From: Brachynemurus nebulosus
Lineage: Eukaryota; Arthropoda; Insecta; Neuroptera; Myrmeleontidae
Direction of reading: 5' to 3'
NCBI GenBank assembly: GCA_035578155.1
Contig: JAPWDM010000001.1
Span: forward strand, 168,055,498 to 168,119,497
DNA length: 64,000 nt
The notes under the pieces are model-generated. The model was not told the DNA's origin and did not search any database. It was given only the letters and a program-made list of their open reading frames with translations. Made by a program: the position numbers and the translations under genes. Positions 1-10,334 of this stretch are shown here, in pieces. Within the stretch, counting starts at the first letter, position 1; each line of letters begins with the position of its first letter.

Positions 1-2684
1 CCACTATGTTGTGTAGATACACACTGCGTGTAGTGGTGTTAGTTTGATCTTTGTAACTGTGTCAGTTGAAACACACACAATTACAAAACATGTATTGTCG
101 GACGGAGCAAGGTGGGGTCCAAGCTAACAATGGTCCAACAATACATAATAATGCGTTGTGCATTGAGTGACCGATACTGACTAACTAAATGCCTTAAGGC
201 ACAGATGAGACAGATCAAGCATACGTACCAAAAAGTGTGATTCGAAAGTTGCAATAAGTAGCAATTTATACTGCTGTCTTGTTAGTCGTTCATCGACTCT
301 TCAAGCGTACACTTGCATTGTTAAGTTGTGGCCACAGTGGTGGCTGTTCATTGTTACATTATGAGTAGCAGGTACATGCATAGGGTTGTTCGACTATACA
401 TATGCATTCCCACCTCGGACCACCGCTGCATACATACAGAGTATTAACACACACAAACATCCACTACCTTACACATACCAACATAAACTCTAAATACGTA
501 TATAACCTTCCACCTCCCTGCCAAGTCTGATGACGTAAAATTCTCATTACAGTCGGGATGCTAACTATCATAATAGTAGTTTGGCCCCTTGCCTTAAGCG
601 GTATCAAGCACACACTGGCACACTGCTATCCACAGTTTTCTACAAACACGCTTAGGGCTTGGTTAAAGTTTATTAACACTTTACAGTCCAATGACACAGC
701 ATCTGTGTCATAGCCAAAGTAACCGTAGAGGCGACAGAGTGATCACACACGTGTGTGATGCTACTGTAGACAGGTAACCATGGTAATAGCATGGGTAACA
801 CACTTTCAGTGTGAATTGTTCATGTGATATAGCGTTGCGTTACCGTGTTAAAAATAATGCCGGCCCTTGAGGAAGTTTACTGCATAGACGCGTGGACTGT
901 ATAGTGTTAAAGTAGATTCCGATTAAGCAGATCAGTCTTATCTACTCTTCTTAAACCTTTGAAGTAATAAAAGAAATCAGATTATAAAATTTTAGATAAA
1001 AGACAAACTAATTAAAACACGTAATTTTTTGTGGATTTTTATCTTGCTTGAGTTTGGGATTTTTATAATTTGGTTTCTTTTGTATTCACGATTAGGAAGG
1101 AGTTCGCCTCACGGTGTTGAGGACCGGAAATACCGGTACGGGCGCCCATAACGCAACCGTAATTTGCCCGGACCATGGCATATGCGGTAAAATTGGACAT
1201 TCACACCAATGCGAGCAACTCATAAAAACTATTGAGATAAAAATACAGTAGAACCGAATAATGATAATACTGAAGTGTATAGACGTGTCAGACATAAAAA
1301 ATTTTGAAGTTGTACCCAAGGCCCATAAAATACCTAATTATGTATATTTTAAGTAAACATACTTTGTGTCTATTTACAGTTAAATGCAAGTTTTTGGATT
1401 TTATTAAAATCTATATAATTAGTACCGTAACCTTTCATTTAATAAACTTTAATTATTATTTAAATATTTTGTATTTACCTAATGTCATACCCAAAAGATG
1501 AAACAAAATTATAAAAAAAAATTCGCCAAATGCGTGTTTTTGACACGCACTAAGTAATGTCATCTCAGTGAAAGTGTTAATTTATGATTTTTTGTTAACT
1601 CTATAGTTGTTAACTCTGCAGCCCTCTTGCGTTTATTCAATATGGATGTACAACTCAATAATATTATTCAGTCACACTACCATATTAATATGTCATCTTC
1701 GATGACATAAAAATTTACGAATACGTGACCGATACAACGGATTTAAAATTGTGTATTATTTTAATTGCACTAGTAAAAGCATTTATGTTTAAATTTTTTA
1801 CCTAATAGTTTCTTAAAAAGTAGAAATAAGTTTTTTTTAAGAGTTTGACCACCTGAATTATTTTTTTTTTTTGTTAGGTATTTTATTATCCATTTGACAG
1901 TTCGTACGGTAACTGTAGACAGTTTTCCCGTGAATTTACCCGCAAAAACTAGACCGTATTGGTCTGAATACGTACATTTAAATACATGTATTGAATTGTT
2001 CGTGCGGCAACGTAACGGGCGCCCGCAACGGTGTGTACTCACACTTAGTCAGAAACCCATCTTTATTCTAATCACCAAGTTCTCATCGTTTTCATTAATA
2101 ATAATAGTACAGTGTCATCCGAAAAATTTCGAAAAATCAATAATTTTGTGGACATGCTGTATATGTATATGGTCATATATGTGATTAGATCATACATATG
2201 TACCTGAATGTACATATGCCAAGTAGTGGAATGGTGGGTTGGATCAGATTTTTTTAATGTTAATAATGGCACTTTAATAAAAAAAAGTGTCACCAGGCTT
2301 ACAGCTGCTACTGCAATGACAAACAAATATATTGGACATGTATTGTGAGAGGGGACAAATTATGTAAAAAAAAAAAAAAAAAAAAATTGTATAAAAACGT
2401 CATACACACATTATAGTGCTGTATTTTTTTTTTTTTTTTTAAATGAAATGGAGTTTTTTTTTTAGAACGAATTGAATTCATTTTTTATATAGAGAATTTG
2501 ATTTGTTATTTCTGCTACAAGGGGGATTTCAAATAGGTCTGATTACTAACCTTTAAAGTACTGAGCTAGTGCTAGGTTAAAAAATGAAAGAATATTAGCC
2601 ACTGTTCATTCATAGATTATGAGTCGACTTTCCAAATTTACCCCATATAAGGTAGTTAATCAATTAATCAGCGGGGCATTATGG
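1..2684. other. Upstream non-coding DNA, probably 5' intron of ph
   Basis: No convincing exon was found. The stretch is A+T-rich with homopolymer runs (A run near 2367-2386, T run near 2426-2441) and scattered fragments that recur elsewhere in the window. Positions 859-908 resemble 42459-42508 (both contain GCCGGCCC followed by GGAAGTTTACTG). The segment around 215-275 resembles the reverse complement of about 36016-36075. Two patches (about 1090-1215 and 1890-2045) are richer in G+C than their surroundings, but I see no open frame or promoter motif I would defend. The missing 5' exon(s) of ph could lie here or beyond the window. Confidence 0.5.
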
Positions 2685-3076
2685 TAGGGATGTTATGGAT
2701 ATGAAATTTCGGATACAGATACGGATACGGATATTTAAAAACATTTTTTTCGGTTTCGGTTACAGATATGTAACCATATCGGATAATGTTTTGGTTACGG
2801 TTACGGATAATTGCTTTCAGCGGACATTTTATTTTAGGAAAAAAGGGGAAAATTTTACCCTAAAAAGTGAACGGCAAACACAAATCACCGGCAATCTATC
2901 AAGAGAAATACATGCAGCAAAAATTTGCTTCGTCGCTTTAACCTCAGTTTTTCAACGGCAGTTGTCTGTTATTATCCGAAACTTTCACTTTCGGATACGA
3001 TTTCGGTTTCGGATATGTAACTATTTCGGATATCCGGTAGTTTCGGTTACGGTAACGGATATCCATAACATCCCTA
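2685..3076. mobile_element. Non-autonomous hAT-like MITE with CGGATA/CGGTTAC iterons
   Basis: The ends form a perfect 18-bp inverted repeat, TAGGGATGTTATGGATAT. The first eight bases equal the terminal repeat of the intact hAT at 36703-39718. Flanks are near-duplicates (ATTATGG left, ATGATGG right). Inside, CGGATAC and CGGTTAC phrases are repeated many times near both ends. The 131-residue frame crossing the element (2695-3090) is a by-product of these repeats and not a gene. Assignment to hAT rests on the termini and is inferred. Confidence 0.72.
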
Positions 3077-3402
3077 ATGATGGGTACTGAAACGAACTGA
3101 TGACAGTTTGGAAAACCGGGAAAGTCAGAACCTGAAAAGTAATTTCTATGTTCAGTAAATAAAAAAAAATTGTTACTCAGAATAAAACCTTCTAATTGTA
3201 TTCACGACGATGACATGAAATCCAGAAATCGACTCATAATCGTAAAAAAAATATTTTCTAAGATGGATTGTCAAAAATTACATCTTTCAGGTGTTAATTA
3301 TGATTTGATAATTTGAGAAGAGAGAAATGTACTCTTTAAAATTCTAATTACAAATTATTGAAACGATATATTCTTTAGAAACATAAATTAACCAACTTCT
3401 TA

Positions 3403-5686
3403 GGGTACGTTTAAACTACGACACTATACATCGTACACTCGTGTGTGCATACAAGTGTCTCTAATTGCGACATTTCGAGCCATTACCGCCATTTTAGCGT
3501 AACCGACAAATATCAAATTTTACAGGAGAAGGATTTTTTGAATATTTATATGGCGCTTGCGATATTTCTGCTGTCTTAATTTTATTACGCCTGAGCGTAT
3601 TATTGCTATTGTTTTATTAACCTTACGATAAAGATGGTTATTGTCGGTTACGCTAAAATGTGAAAATGTGTTGTATTAACGATAAACTAAGCAGTTGCTA
3701 TAACTCGTTAATTAACGAATTTTGGAGAAAAACGTTAACACTGCTTGGTCCGTTACAGTTTAAAATGTTGCTTGCAATAAAAATCTCAATTTCGATAAAA
3801 GTGTCGCTTACGATAAATCGGCGGTAATGGCTCGATCAGTGATATACATGGATGGCCAACTATGTACCTATTTTTGAAGCAAGTATGTTGTAGACAACTG
3901 TGATCTATGACAACAGAAACCCCAATATAAACAATTGATAAGAGTGTGACAACAACACATTTAAGGTGATGCTATCTTTTTTTACTGCTGACTCAAAATT
4001 AGCATTTTTTTAACAAATGTATTTTGTCATTCATTAGATAAAGACAAAATATAGTTTAGAAATACAAATAACTTTTTTTCTCAGTCATCTTTTTCTTTAA
4101 TGACTATTTAACTTTTTAAACGATTTTTTAAGTTGCCTCTCTATGTATCTCTATGGGCTCGATTTATTGCGGACACCATAATTAGTGTCGAATCAGTGGC
4201 TGTGTGAGCACGTTGTATCCAAGTGTCTCTTGTGACTGATAAGTTTACAAACAAGTTCGACACTTTTCTATACACTCACGGAAGAGACATAGATTCATGG
4301 TGAATTGGTGATCGAGCACTAGCTGTTTCGTTCTTGAAATTTTTTTGCGTGTGAGTAGCTCGGGCACAAATACCGTACCAGTGATATACATGGATGGTCA
4401 ATTATGTACCTTTTTTTGAAGCAAGTAAATTGCATACCATTGTGAACTATAACAGCAAACAACCTATAGATTCCTCAAAAATAGGAATTAAACTAGGTCA
4501 ACCTCTTTTTGAAAAAAAATCACGTGAACAACCCCTTAAAATAAAATATAATAAAAAAAGAAAGCACGTTTTTTGGAAACAGTACCTGAACTGATAGTGC
4601 ATACTCCATCTCCTTTTTTAAGTTATTAATGTATATTTCTTATGAAAACGTGTGCCAATAAATTTTATGACCTAGTCCACTGGGATGCGATATTTTTTCT
4701 GTGTAATTTTTAATAATTTTTTTCAATTTTAATATTATTTATAATTCTCTTCGGTTTTAAATTTTTAAATTTTATATTTTTTATTAATCATTTTTAAATT
4801 TTAATATTAGTATTATTTTTTATCTTTTGTATATAATTTTTAATTTTTTGTACATATTTTAATAATTGTCTTAGATTTTAAATTTAATCAGTTTTAAATT
4901 TTAGTATTCTTATCTTTTGTATATAATTTTTAATTTCGGTACATATTTTAATATAGTATTATTAGTACCTTATAATTTTTCTGTTTATATCAATATTTAT
5001 AATATATAATTTCACCACTTTTGTATATTTTTGTAACTTTTATAAATTATATAATTCCACCACTGTTGTATATTTTTGTAAATTTTATAAATTATAAAAT
5101 AAATAAATTCTAAACTATATAAACGTTCACTAATAAAATCAAAAATATATAAATGAAAATTAATTGTATTTAATAGTATTCATATAATTACACAGTAGCA
5201 TACATAATGCAATTCAAAAATAAATATTTTTTTCCGTAGTACGCACTCGAGTATACAAGGTACAGTTGTTATTTTCAAAAACATGTACGAAATGAGTGAT
5301 TCGTTGACCTAGTTTAATTCCTATTTTTGAGGATACTATAATATAAACAATTGATAAGAGTGTGACAACACGACATTAAAGGTATATGTATCTTTTATTA
5401 TTCCTGACTCAAAGTTAGCATTCCTTTAACAAATAGGTATATTTTGTCATTTATTAGATAAAGACAAAATATAGTATAGAAATTCAAATGACTGCTGTCA
5501 TCTTTTTCTGTAATGACTATTTAACTTTTTAAACGATTTTTTAAGTTGTCTCTCTATGTATCTCTATGTACCGTACATTTATGTACAGACACTATCCAGA
5601 CACAAAAAACCTGTTAAAGTGTGAATAGTAAAGAAATTTACGTTTGATATTTTTTTCGCAATTTGTGTCGTAGTCTAAACGTACCC
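3403..5686. mobile_element. Harbinger-like non-autonomous element, TTA target duplication
   Basis: The left end GGGTACGTTTAAACTACGAC is matched in inverted orientation at the right end (GTCGTAGTCTAAACGTACCC) and both sides are flanked by TTA. A 3-bp TTA duplication with GGG-starting ends is typical of PIF/Harbinger. No transposase frame is present. The interior is mosaic: about 3919-4165 is repeated directly at about 5336-5570, a 30-bp block at 4471-4502 recurs inverted at 5303-5333, and a separate 357-bp inverted-repeat unit sits at 3477-3833. Segments around 4680-5110 are extremely A+T-rich. Confidence 0.75.
3477..3833. mobile_element. Nested inverted-repeat element (GAGCCATTACCGCC ends)
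   Basis: It lies inside the Harbinger-like element. The ends GAGCCATTACCGCC and GGCGGTAATGGCTC are perfect 14-bp inverted repeats and similarity continues inward (GCGTAACC-type phrases on both sides, repeated at about 3645-3657). No coding capacity and no clear target duplication, so the superfamily is unknown. Confidence 0.6.
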
Positions 5687-6904
5687 TTAGTTTTTGCTTC
5701 AGATTCAGATTTATTTTGAATGTCCCTACACTTACTGGTTCCTGGTAGTGTCACTCTTTTATTTCTAATCGATTACGTAAGAGAATAATCTTGAGATGCT
5801 TCTACGAAAACTAGAATCATTTCTAAATGACCTTGTTCAATTAAACTCAATTAATGAATTTAAAAATTTCATAAATTATTTGACATTATATGTATGTGAA
5901 AACCCCGTGCCGTAAGCAACAAATACCACCAAATTACCTCACTTCCGGTCCTAAATAACCACTTAAAAGTTAATTAAACGTAAATATAATAATCAAATTC
6001 ACAACTTCATTGTAATTTATTTTTCAAAATATGTAAATTTATATTGGATACCTACCGTATGATATGATTGTATTTATACACGGGGGCCCTAATAGTTGTC
6101 ACTAGCAGTCAGTGTGGTACAAAACAGCCTATATAGCAGCGGTAGCAAACAGTAAACGAATGGTGTGATAGTATTGCTCCAGGCTATGCATTTTATATTT
6201 TTTTCTACAATACGCTCCTCTGGCAGAACGCGCAATGCAATATAGACAAATGATCCTCTCGGGGGCCACGAAATTGTCGGTGGTACTATTTATTATTTAT
6301 TTTGATGCTAGAATTCCATTTTAAAACGTGATTTTTTTCGTAGCACGTTCTGGCTACATCCTGTGTACAATAAATAAATAAACATCGTAGCAAAAGGGAT
6401 AAAATTTGTAAAATAAATAAGATTATAATCACATTGCTTTGTTTGTATTTTAAATAGAAAACATAAGGGATTGTTATTATTTGATTTTGATGTTAAAATG
6501 TTTAAAATATATCGTCACTATTTAGTATCCTTGTTCCATTTGGAGTTATAGATCAGTGGTTGACTTGGGAAAATAAAAGTATACCATAATTAAGAGTTTG
6601 TGTAATTCAGATTGGCTTTGTTAAAAATTACCCCTGTCACAGCATCTGCATAACATAGCGAATTTTTAAAGATTGGACACTGGTGGATCTCATATAACCA
6701 CCTGTATCCATCTCTAAATGGTCCTTAACAGTGAAAAAATTTTCAAAATTGGTTGAATAGTCAATTTTTGGCGCTTTTGGGTCCCCAAGACCTCATACAT
6801 ACACGAGGATGAATCAAAAAGTTCTTGAAATCACTATAAAAATATAAGAAATTTCAATAAAAAATATTTTATTTTTCTAGATAATCTCCTTCCACCTCTC
6901 GGCG
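5687..6904. other. Non-coding, no element resolved
   Basis: A+T-rich DNA without a plausible exon. The stretch 6632-6668 (CATCTGCATAACATAGCGAA) recurs near 46928-46950 inside a fold-back element, so some of this is old repeat. Around 6800-6825 the phrase ACGAGGATGAATCAAAAAGT resembles a mariner-type end, but no partner end was found. Confidence 0.4.
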
Positions 6905-7586
6905 CGCACTAGTTCGCTCCAGCGGTCAGATAACCCTGAAGGGTCGTATACTAGTTCGCTCCCGTAACTATAATATGCTAATGCCATTAAGGTTCATTCT
7001 AAGAAGCCAAAGAAAGAGAAATTACACAAATTAAACAGCAAAATAAGAATGTTTTTATTTGTGTTTTGTAACTTAATATTAAATACACTATAAATTTGGT
7101 GTAAACTAATATTACATAAATTTTACAAAGTCGAAACTACTTATTACATTTTGTTTCAGTAAAGATATTTTTCCATCTACAAATTCCTTACGCAAATTAA
7201 CTACCTTGCGATATTTATAATTATTTACAGTTAACATGGGTTTGACTTTTTCACTTGCCATTTCACATACTTCCATATCGATGACAAAATTATACAGATT
7301 GGTTGTTAAACTAGTTTTATCTTCAACTGATTGACCACAAATAATAACTAATGTGCGAATATTTGCTTTGCATCTTACTATATGGAATATCTCCATCGTC
7401 ATTTAGGTAATTAATTTTACCTGTCAGTAGATAATAAGTCGGGAACGAACTAACCTACGACCCTTTTTCAAGATATGATTAAAATTTGATCGCGGAAGCG
7501 AACTAGTATGCAACCCGGGAGCGAACTAACCTACGACCCTTTTTCAAGATAAGATTAAAATCTGACCGCGGGAGCGAACTAGTATG
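6905..7586. mobile_element. Inverted-repeat element with GAGCGAACTAG iterons
   Basis: The ends match as imperfect inverted repeats (left ACTAGTTCGCTCCAGCGGTC, right GACCGCGGGAGCGAACTAGT). The same phrase recurs inward: at about 6949-6964 on the left and at about 7441-7463, 7493-7505 and 7518-7540 on the right, where a unit of roughly 75 bp containing GAACTAACCTACGACCC is tandemly duplicated. One short frame of unknown function (7112-7402, - strand) lies in the middle. No target duplication could be fixed, so the superfamily is open. Confidence 0.65.
7112..7402 (-). CDS. Short hypothetical frame inside a repeat element
   Basis: A 96-residue frame starting MTMEIFHIVR and ending SFDFVKFM. I do not recognise it. 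It has no visible zinc-binding motif, signal peptide or membrane segment; it is mildly basic with a charged C-terminal half (NLRKEFVDGKISLLK). It fills most of the space between the two iteron-bearing ends of the 6905-7586 element, which is the only reason to record it. It could be a decayed remnant of an element-encoded protein or a chance frame; homology is not claimed. Confidence 0.2.
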   Translation of the reverse strand: MTMEIFHIVRCKANIRTLVIICGQSVEDKTSLTTNLYNFVIDMEVCEMASEKVKPMLTVNNYKYRKVVNLRKEFVDGKISLLKQNVISSFDFVKFM

Positions 7587-7791
7587 CACCCCCACTTCTA
7601 TACATTTAGAATACCGCTTTTCCAACTTTCTTATTTTTTCTTCAAAAAAATCATTTCTTTGACTATCAAAAAACCTCTACGAGTTATATGACAAGTTCAC
7701 TGTAACAGTACCTAAGCAAATTTTCAAAATCGATGATGACGCGTTCTGGAGCTTTTAGTTTTTATTTTGAAAAGCGAAACAGATATAACTA

Positions 7792-8110
7792 CAGTAAAAC
7801 CTCGCTATTTCGGATTTCACTAATTCGGACTGACAAAAAAAAAATTATAAAGTAAATTAATGTTTATATATATTTTGTAGTCAATTTTTATTAAAATTAA
7901 AAAAAAATTATTTTTGTACTTCTTATTTATTACTAAATTCACCGACTTAAACTGTTTTACACTTATGCTTTGAAATTTATCTAAATTAAGTACACGATGT
8001 CCGTAAAAATCAGGATTACACGTGATTTTAGAAGTGTTCCATAATTCGGAGTTTCCGCTAATTTGCAGCGACCGTAGTCCGCATTAGATCGAATTAGCGA
8101 GGTTTTACTG
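7792..8110. mobile_element. pogo/Tc1-like MITE, TA target duplication
   Basis: The ends CAGTAAAACCTCGCTA and TAGCGAGGTTTTACTG are inverted repeats and both are flanked by TA. Phrases with TTCGGA/TTCGGACT continue inward on the left and ATTCGGAG/GTCCGC on the right. Length is 319 bp with no frame. CAGT-type ends plus TA duplications are typical of pogo/Tigger-like elements; no transposase of that class is seen in the window. Confidence 0.75.
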
Positions 8111-8289
8111 TACTGTTATTGTTATGACAAAAACAATGAAGTATTTATCCTAAAGAAATACAGCAAATTTCTTAATTTTTCTTAAAAGCTAGTAAGTCAA
8201 GTGAACTAATTTTGCAAGCAAAACCATAAACTATTAAAATTTTTATTTTATTTTTTAAATTTATGCTTTTAGTGGATATACGCTGAAAT

Positions 8290-8430
8290 AGTTATTTGTG
8301 TATTAAGAACGCAAAATGGTACATTGCCGCTCGATTGAGAATGTGATCTGACGCGACGCCGCCAGGCGGAGCGCGTTATTTTCATGAGAGCGGCAATGTC
8401 ATTTTGTGCTCGAATTACACACGAAATTTT
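8290..8430. repeat. Imperfect hairpin (CATTGCCGCTC arms)
   Basis: About 40-bp arms: the left reads ...CGCAAAATGGTACATTGCCGCTC and the right is its near complement GAGCGGCAATGTCATTTTGTGCTCG. The loop (about 8331-8385) is G+C-rich. This looks like a small fold-back MITE; no flanking duplication was settled. Confidence 0.5.
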
Positions 8431-8801
8431 TTCTACAATCTTATAAAATGTATTTTTTATTTAAACGATATTTGAAAAAATAATAATGTACGTTAATTTT
8501 GCTTTAATGTTATAATTTTTGCAGCTTCAGAAATATCTGGAGGTGTACTTGAGAAATCACTGTCACTATTGCATATTTCCGTCATATCTGTATAGATTTT
8601 TTTAAATTTTTAATTCTTATTATTTATTACTTATAGCTATTTATTATTTTTAATTAATATTTTGTAGTTATTTTGAAATTCAACAAAATTAACATTTCAC
8701 TTGATTACGATAAAAGTAATAATTTTAGAATCTGTTTATTTGTTTTACCATAGAAAATATAAACAACGCCTACCCGATTTGTAATTAAATTCACGTTGAG
8801 C

Positions 8802-8897
8802 GAGCGACAAAGTATTACTTTTCCGCTTTAAAGCGTAAAACTAATACTTTGTTGCTCGGCAAATATACATTTTGCGCTCTCTTCACAGAGCGCAAAA
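8802..8897. repeat. Two hairpins just upstream of a ph exon
   Basis: 8802-8857 is a near-perfect palindrome of about 56 bp (GAGCGACAAAGTATTA... against ...TAATACTTTGTTGCTC). 8870-8897 is a second stem with 11-bp perfect arms (TTTTGCGCTCT / AGAGCGCAAAA) and a 6-base loop. They end about 98 bp before the exon that starts at 8995. They are probably MITE remnants; a role in splicing is only conceivable. Confidence 0.6.
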
Positions 8898-8994
8898 GTC
8901 TACTTTCCACTAAGATCGTAGAAAAATGTTTATTTACTATTTTTCTATGTAGATACGTCCAAATACTAATTCTGTACATTTCTATTTGTTTCAG

Positions 8995-9589
8995 ATCTCA
9001 ACACTATGACAGTTTGCAACAGTCGGCCGAATTAGCGAAACAGCATCAACAGAAGCAACCATTAAAAGACACAACAAACACTAGTCCAGGTAAAGGTGTT
9101 AAACAACAAATTGTTAACGGAATTAATAGTAATAACACAACAAATAACAACAATAACACGTCAAATAATAACAATAACAATAATAACGCCACGCAACAAC
9201 ATCAACCTCAACCCGATTCAGCGTCTGACAATCACAATCACCATCAGCCAAACAACAATATTGAACAACAACAGGTGAAGGTAAAAAGTGAACAAGAAGT
9301 CGACACAACCACCGGTCAACAACAAAAGAATACAAATAATAGTAATAATAAATCACAACAGGGTGGTGATAGTCAAAGATCACTACAGTGTTTAGAGACA
9401 TTAGCACAAAAGGCGGGCATTAATGTGGATGAGTTTAAGTATGATGCCGCGAACACACTGTTAAATTTAGAGCGTGGATATAACGATCGTGTGAATAATA
9501 CAATTAATTGTGTTGTGAATAATCACGGGCAAATCAAAATTGAATCAAACGAGTTACAGAACACTATGAGTGAAATTAAACAGCAACAG
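8995..9589 (+). CDS. ph: ph coding exon (N-proximal, LETLAQKAG block)
   Basis: The acceptor is TTTGTTTCAG before 8995 and the donor is CAG/GTAAGG after 9589. The exon begins with one base completing a codon, then reads SQHYDSLQQSAELAKQHQQK. It encodes 198 residues: an Asn/Gln/His-rich low-complexity centre (long asparagine tracts at about 9127-9186), then SLQCLETLAQKAGINVDEF, a conserved block of insect Ph proteins, and ends ...SEIKQQQ at a codon boundary. The frame is also open upstream to 8849, but that part holds the hairpins and a pyrimidine tract and reads like intron, so I place the start at the acceptor. No initiator ATG in this frame is credible. Confidence 0.88.
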
Positions 9590-9860
9590 GTAAGGATTCA
9601 CTACTCGAAGTTCACTCAGTAATTTGTGTTAAATAGAAATTTATTTGATTTGTGTCCAATTTGTTTTGTGTTTGTTTACTTTATACGAAAAATTAATTCT
9701 AAGTTTATTCTTCAAAATGAAAGTTGCCGCAAGCATAGACCAATGGACACCAGCAGTTTCCTTGACGCAGGTAACGGAATGAGACGGGTGAGATATGAGG
9801 AACATAATGTGTTGTCTATTTTTCAGTACACAGGACTATATTTTTCAATTTCAAATATTA

Positions 9861-9974
9861 TCGAGTGCATGTGAAACACTACTATGTATGACAGACTTTT
9901 GTCTGCATTTTAAACACACGTAGTATTCATATGTTCACTTATCATTCAGCTAAACTGAAACTTTAAGTACTCGA
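9861..9974. repeat. Small MITE, inverted copy at 59861-59977
   Basis: About 115 bp starting TCGAGTGCATGTGAAAC and ending GTACTCGA. The reverse complement matches 59861-59977 along its whole length, including TTCAGTTTAGCTGAA and AAACACACG phrases. The ends are short inverted repeats (TCGAGT/ACTCGA). Confidence 0.7.
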
Positions 9975-10047
9975 CTTCCTTGGTTAACATGACCAAAAAC
10001 CACATAATATGTAAATTAAAAATCACAAAGTGATTGAAAAATTATCC

Positions 10048-10119
10048 GGATCGGCCGGGAATCGAACCCAGGATCTCCTGGTAACTAGCCAGGTGTACTA
10101 TCCATTACACCACCGGTCC
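10048..10119 (-). tRNA. tRNA-Thr(AGT)-like gene, left arm
   Basis: The reverse strand folds as a 72-nt cloverleaf: acceptor GGACCGG/CCGATCC with one C-A mismatch at 4:69, D arm GTGT...GTAC, anticodon stem CCTGG/CCAGG with loop CTAGTTA (anticodon AGT), variable loop AGATC, T stem CTGGG/CCCGG with loop TTCGATT. The anticodon arm to T arm closely resembles eukaryotic tRNA-Thr(AGT). The B box GGTTCGATTCC is perfect. Five T residues follow about 9 nt after the 3' end. Position 37 is T rather than the usual purine, and the stem mismatch suggests a derived copy. Transcription by Pol III is possible; aminoacylation is unproven. Confidence 0.6.
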
Positions 10120-10134
10120 TTTGCTCGACAGGCG

Positions 10135-10233
10135 TCCGATACAGACAACATTCAACAGTGTTGAATGTCCGATACAGACAACATTCAACAGTGTTGAATG
10201 TCCGATACAGACAACATTCAACAGTGTTGAATG
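10135..10233. repeat. 33-bp tandem repeat, three copies
   Basis: Three identical units at 10135-10167, 10168-10200 and 10201-10233, starting TCCGATACAG. Each contains a self-complementary core CATTCAACAGTGTTGAATG. Only the third copy is paired by the right arm of the palindrome, so the other two are later expansions. Confidence 0.9.
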
Positions 10234-10262
10234 TTGTCTGTATCGGACGCCTGTCGAGCAAA

Positions 10263-10334
10263 GGACCGGTGGTGTAATGGATAGTACACCTGGCTAGTTA
10301 CCAGGAGATCCTGGGTTCGATTCCCGGCCGATCC
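10263..10334 (+). tRNA. tRNA-Thr(AGT)-like gene, right arm
   Basis: Identical in sequence to the left-arm copy, on the opposite strand. The same cloverleaf, loop CTAGTTA, C-A acceptor mismatch at 4:69 and intact B box are seen. A run of seven T begins about 7 nt after the 3' end, a good Pol III terminator. It lies in the sense orientation of ph, inside its intron. It could be an expressed tRNA, a tRNA pseudogene or the head of a tRNA-derived retroelement. Confidence 0.62.

Noticed and set aside
2695..3090. 131-residue open frame on the + strand
   Set aside because: It spans the MITE 2685-3076 and is kept open by its short repeats; no domain and it includes both terminal repeats.
9123..9407. 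94-residue frame on the - strand and a 60-residue + frame at 9096
   Set aside because: Shadows of Asn/Gln codons in the ph exon 8995-9589.
9720..9770. Short frame MKVAASIDQWTPAVSLTQ followed by GTAACG, considered as an extra ph exon
   Set aside because: No acceptable acceptor, and any acceptor nearby would shift the frame between exons 8995-9589 and 12181-12441, which already join in phase 0.
10135..10233. Regularly repeated palindromic units considered as a CRISPR-like array
   Set aside because: Units are contiguous with no spacers, the DNA is eukaryotic, and the structure is explained by tandem expansion in a palindrome.
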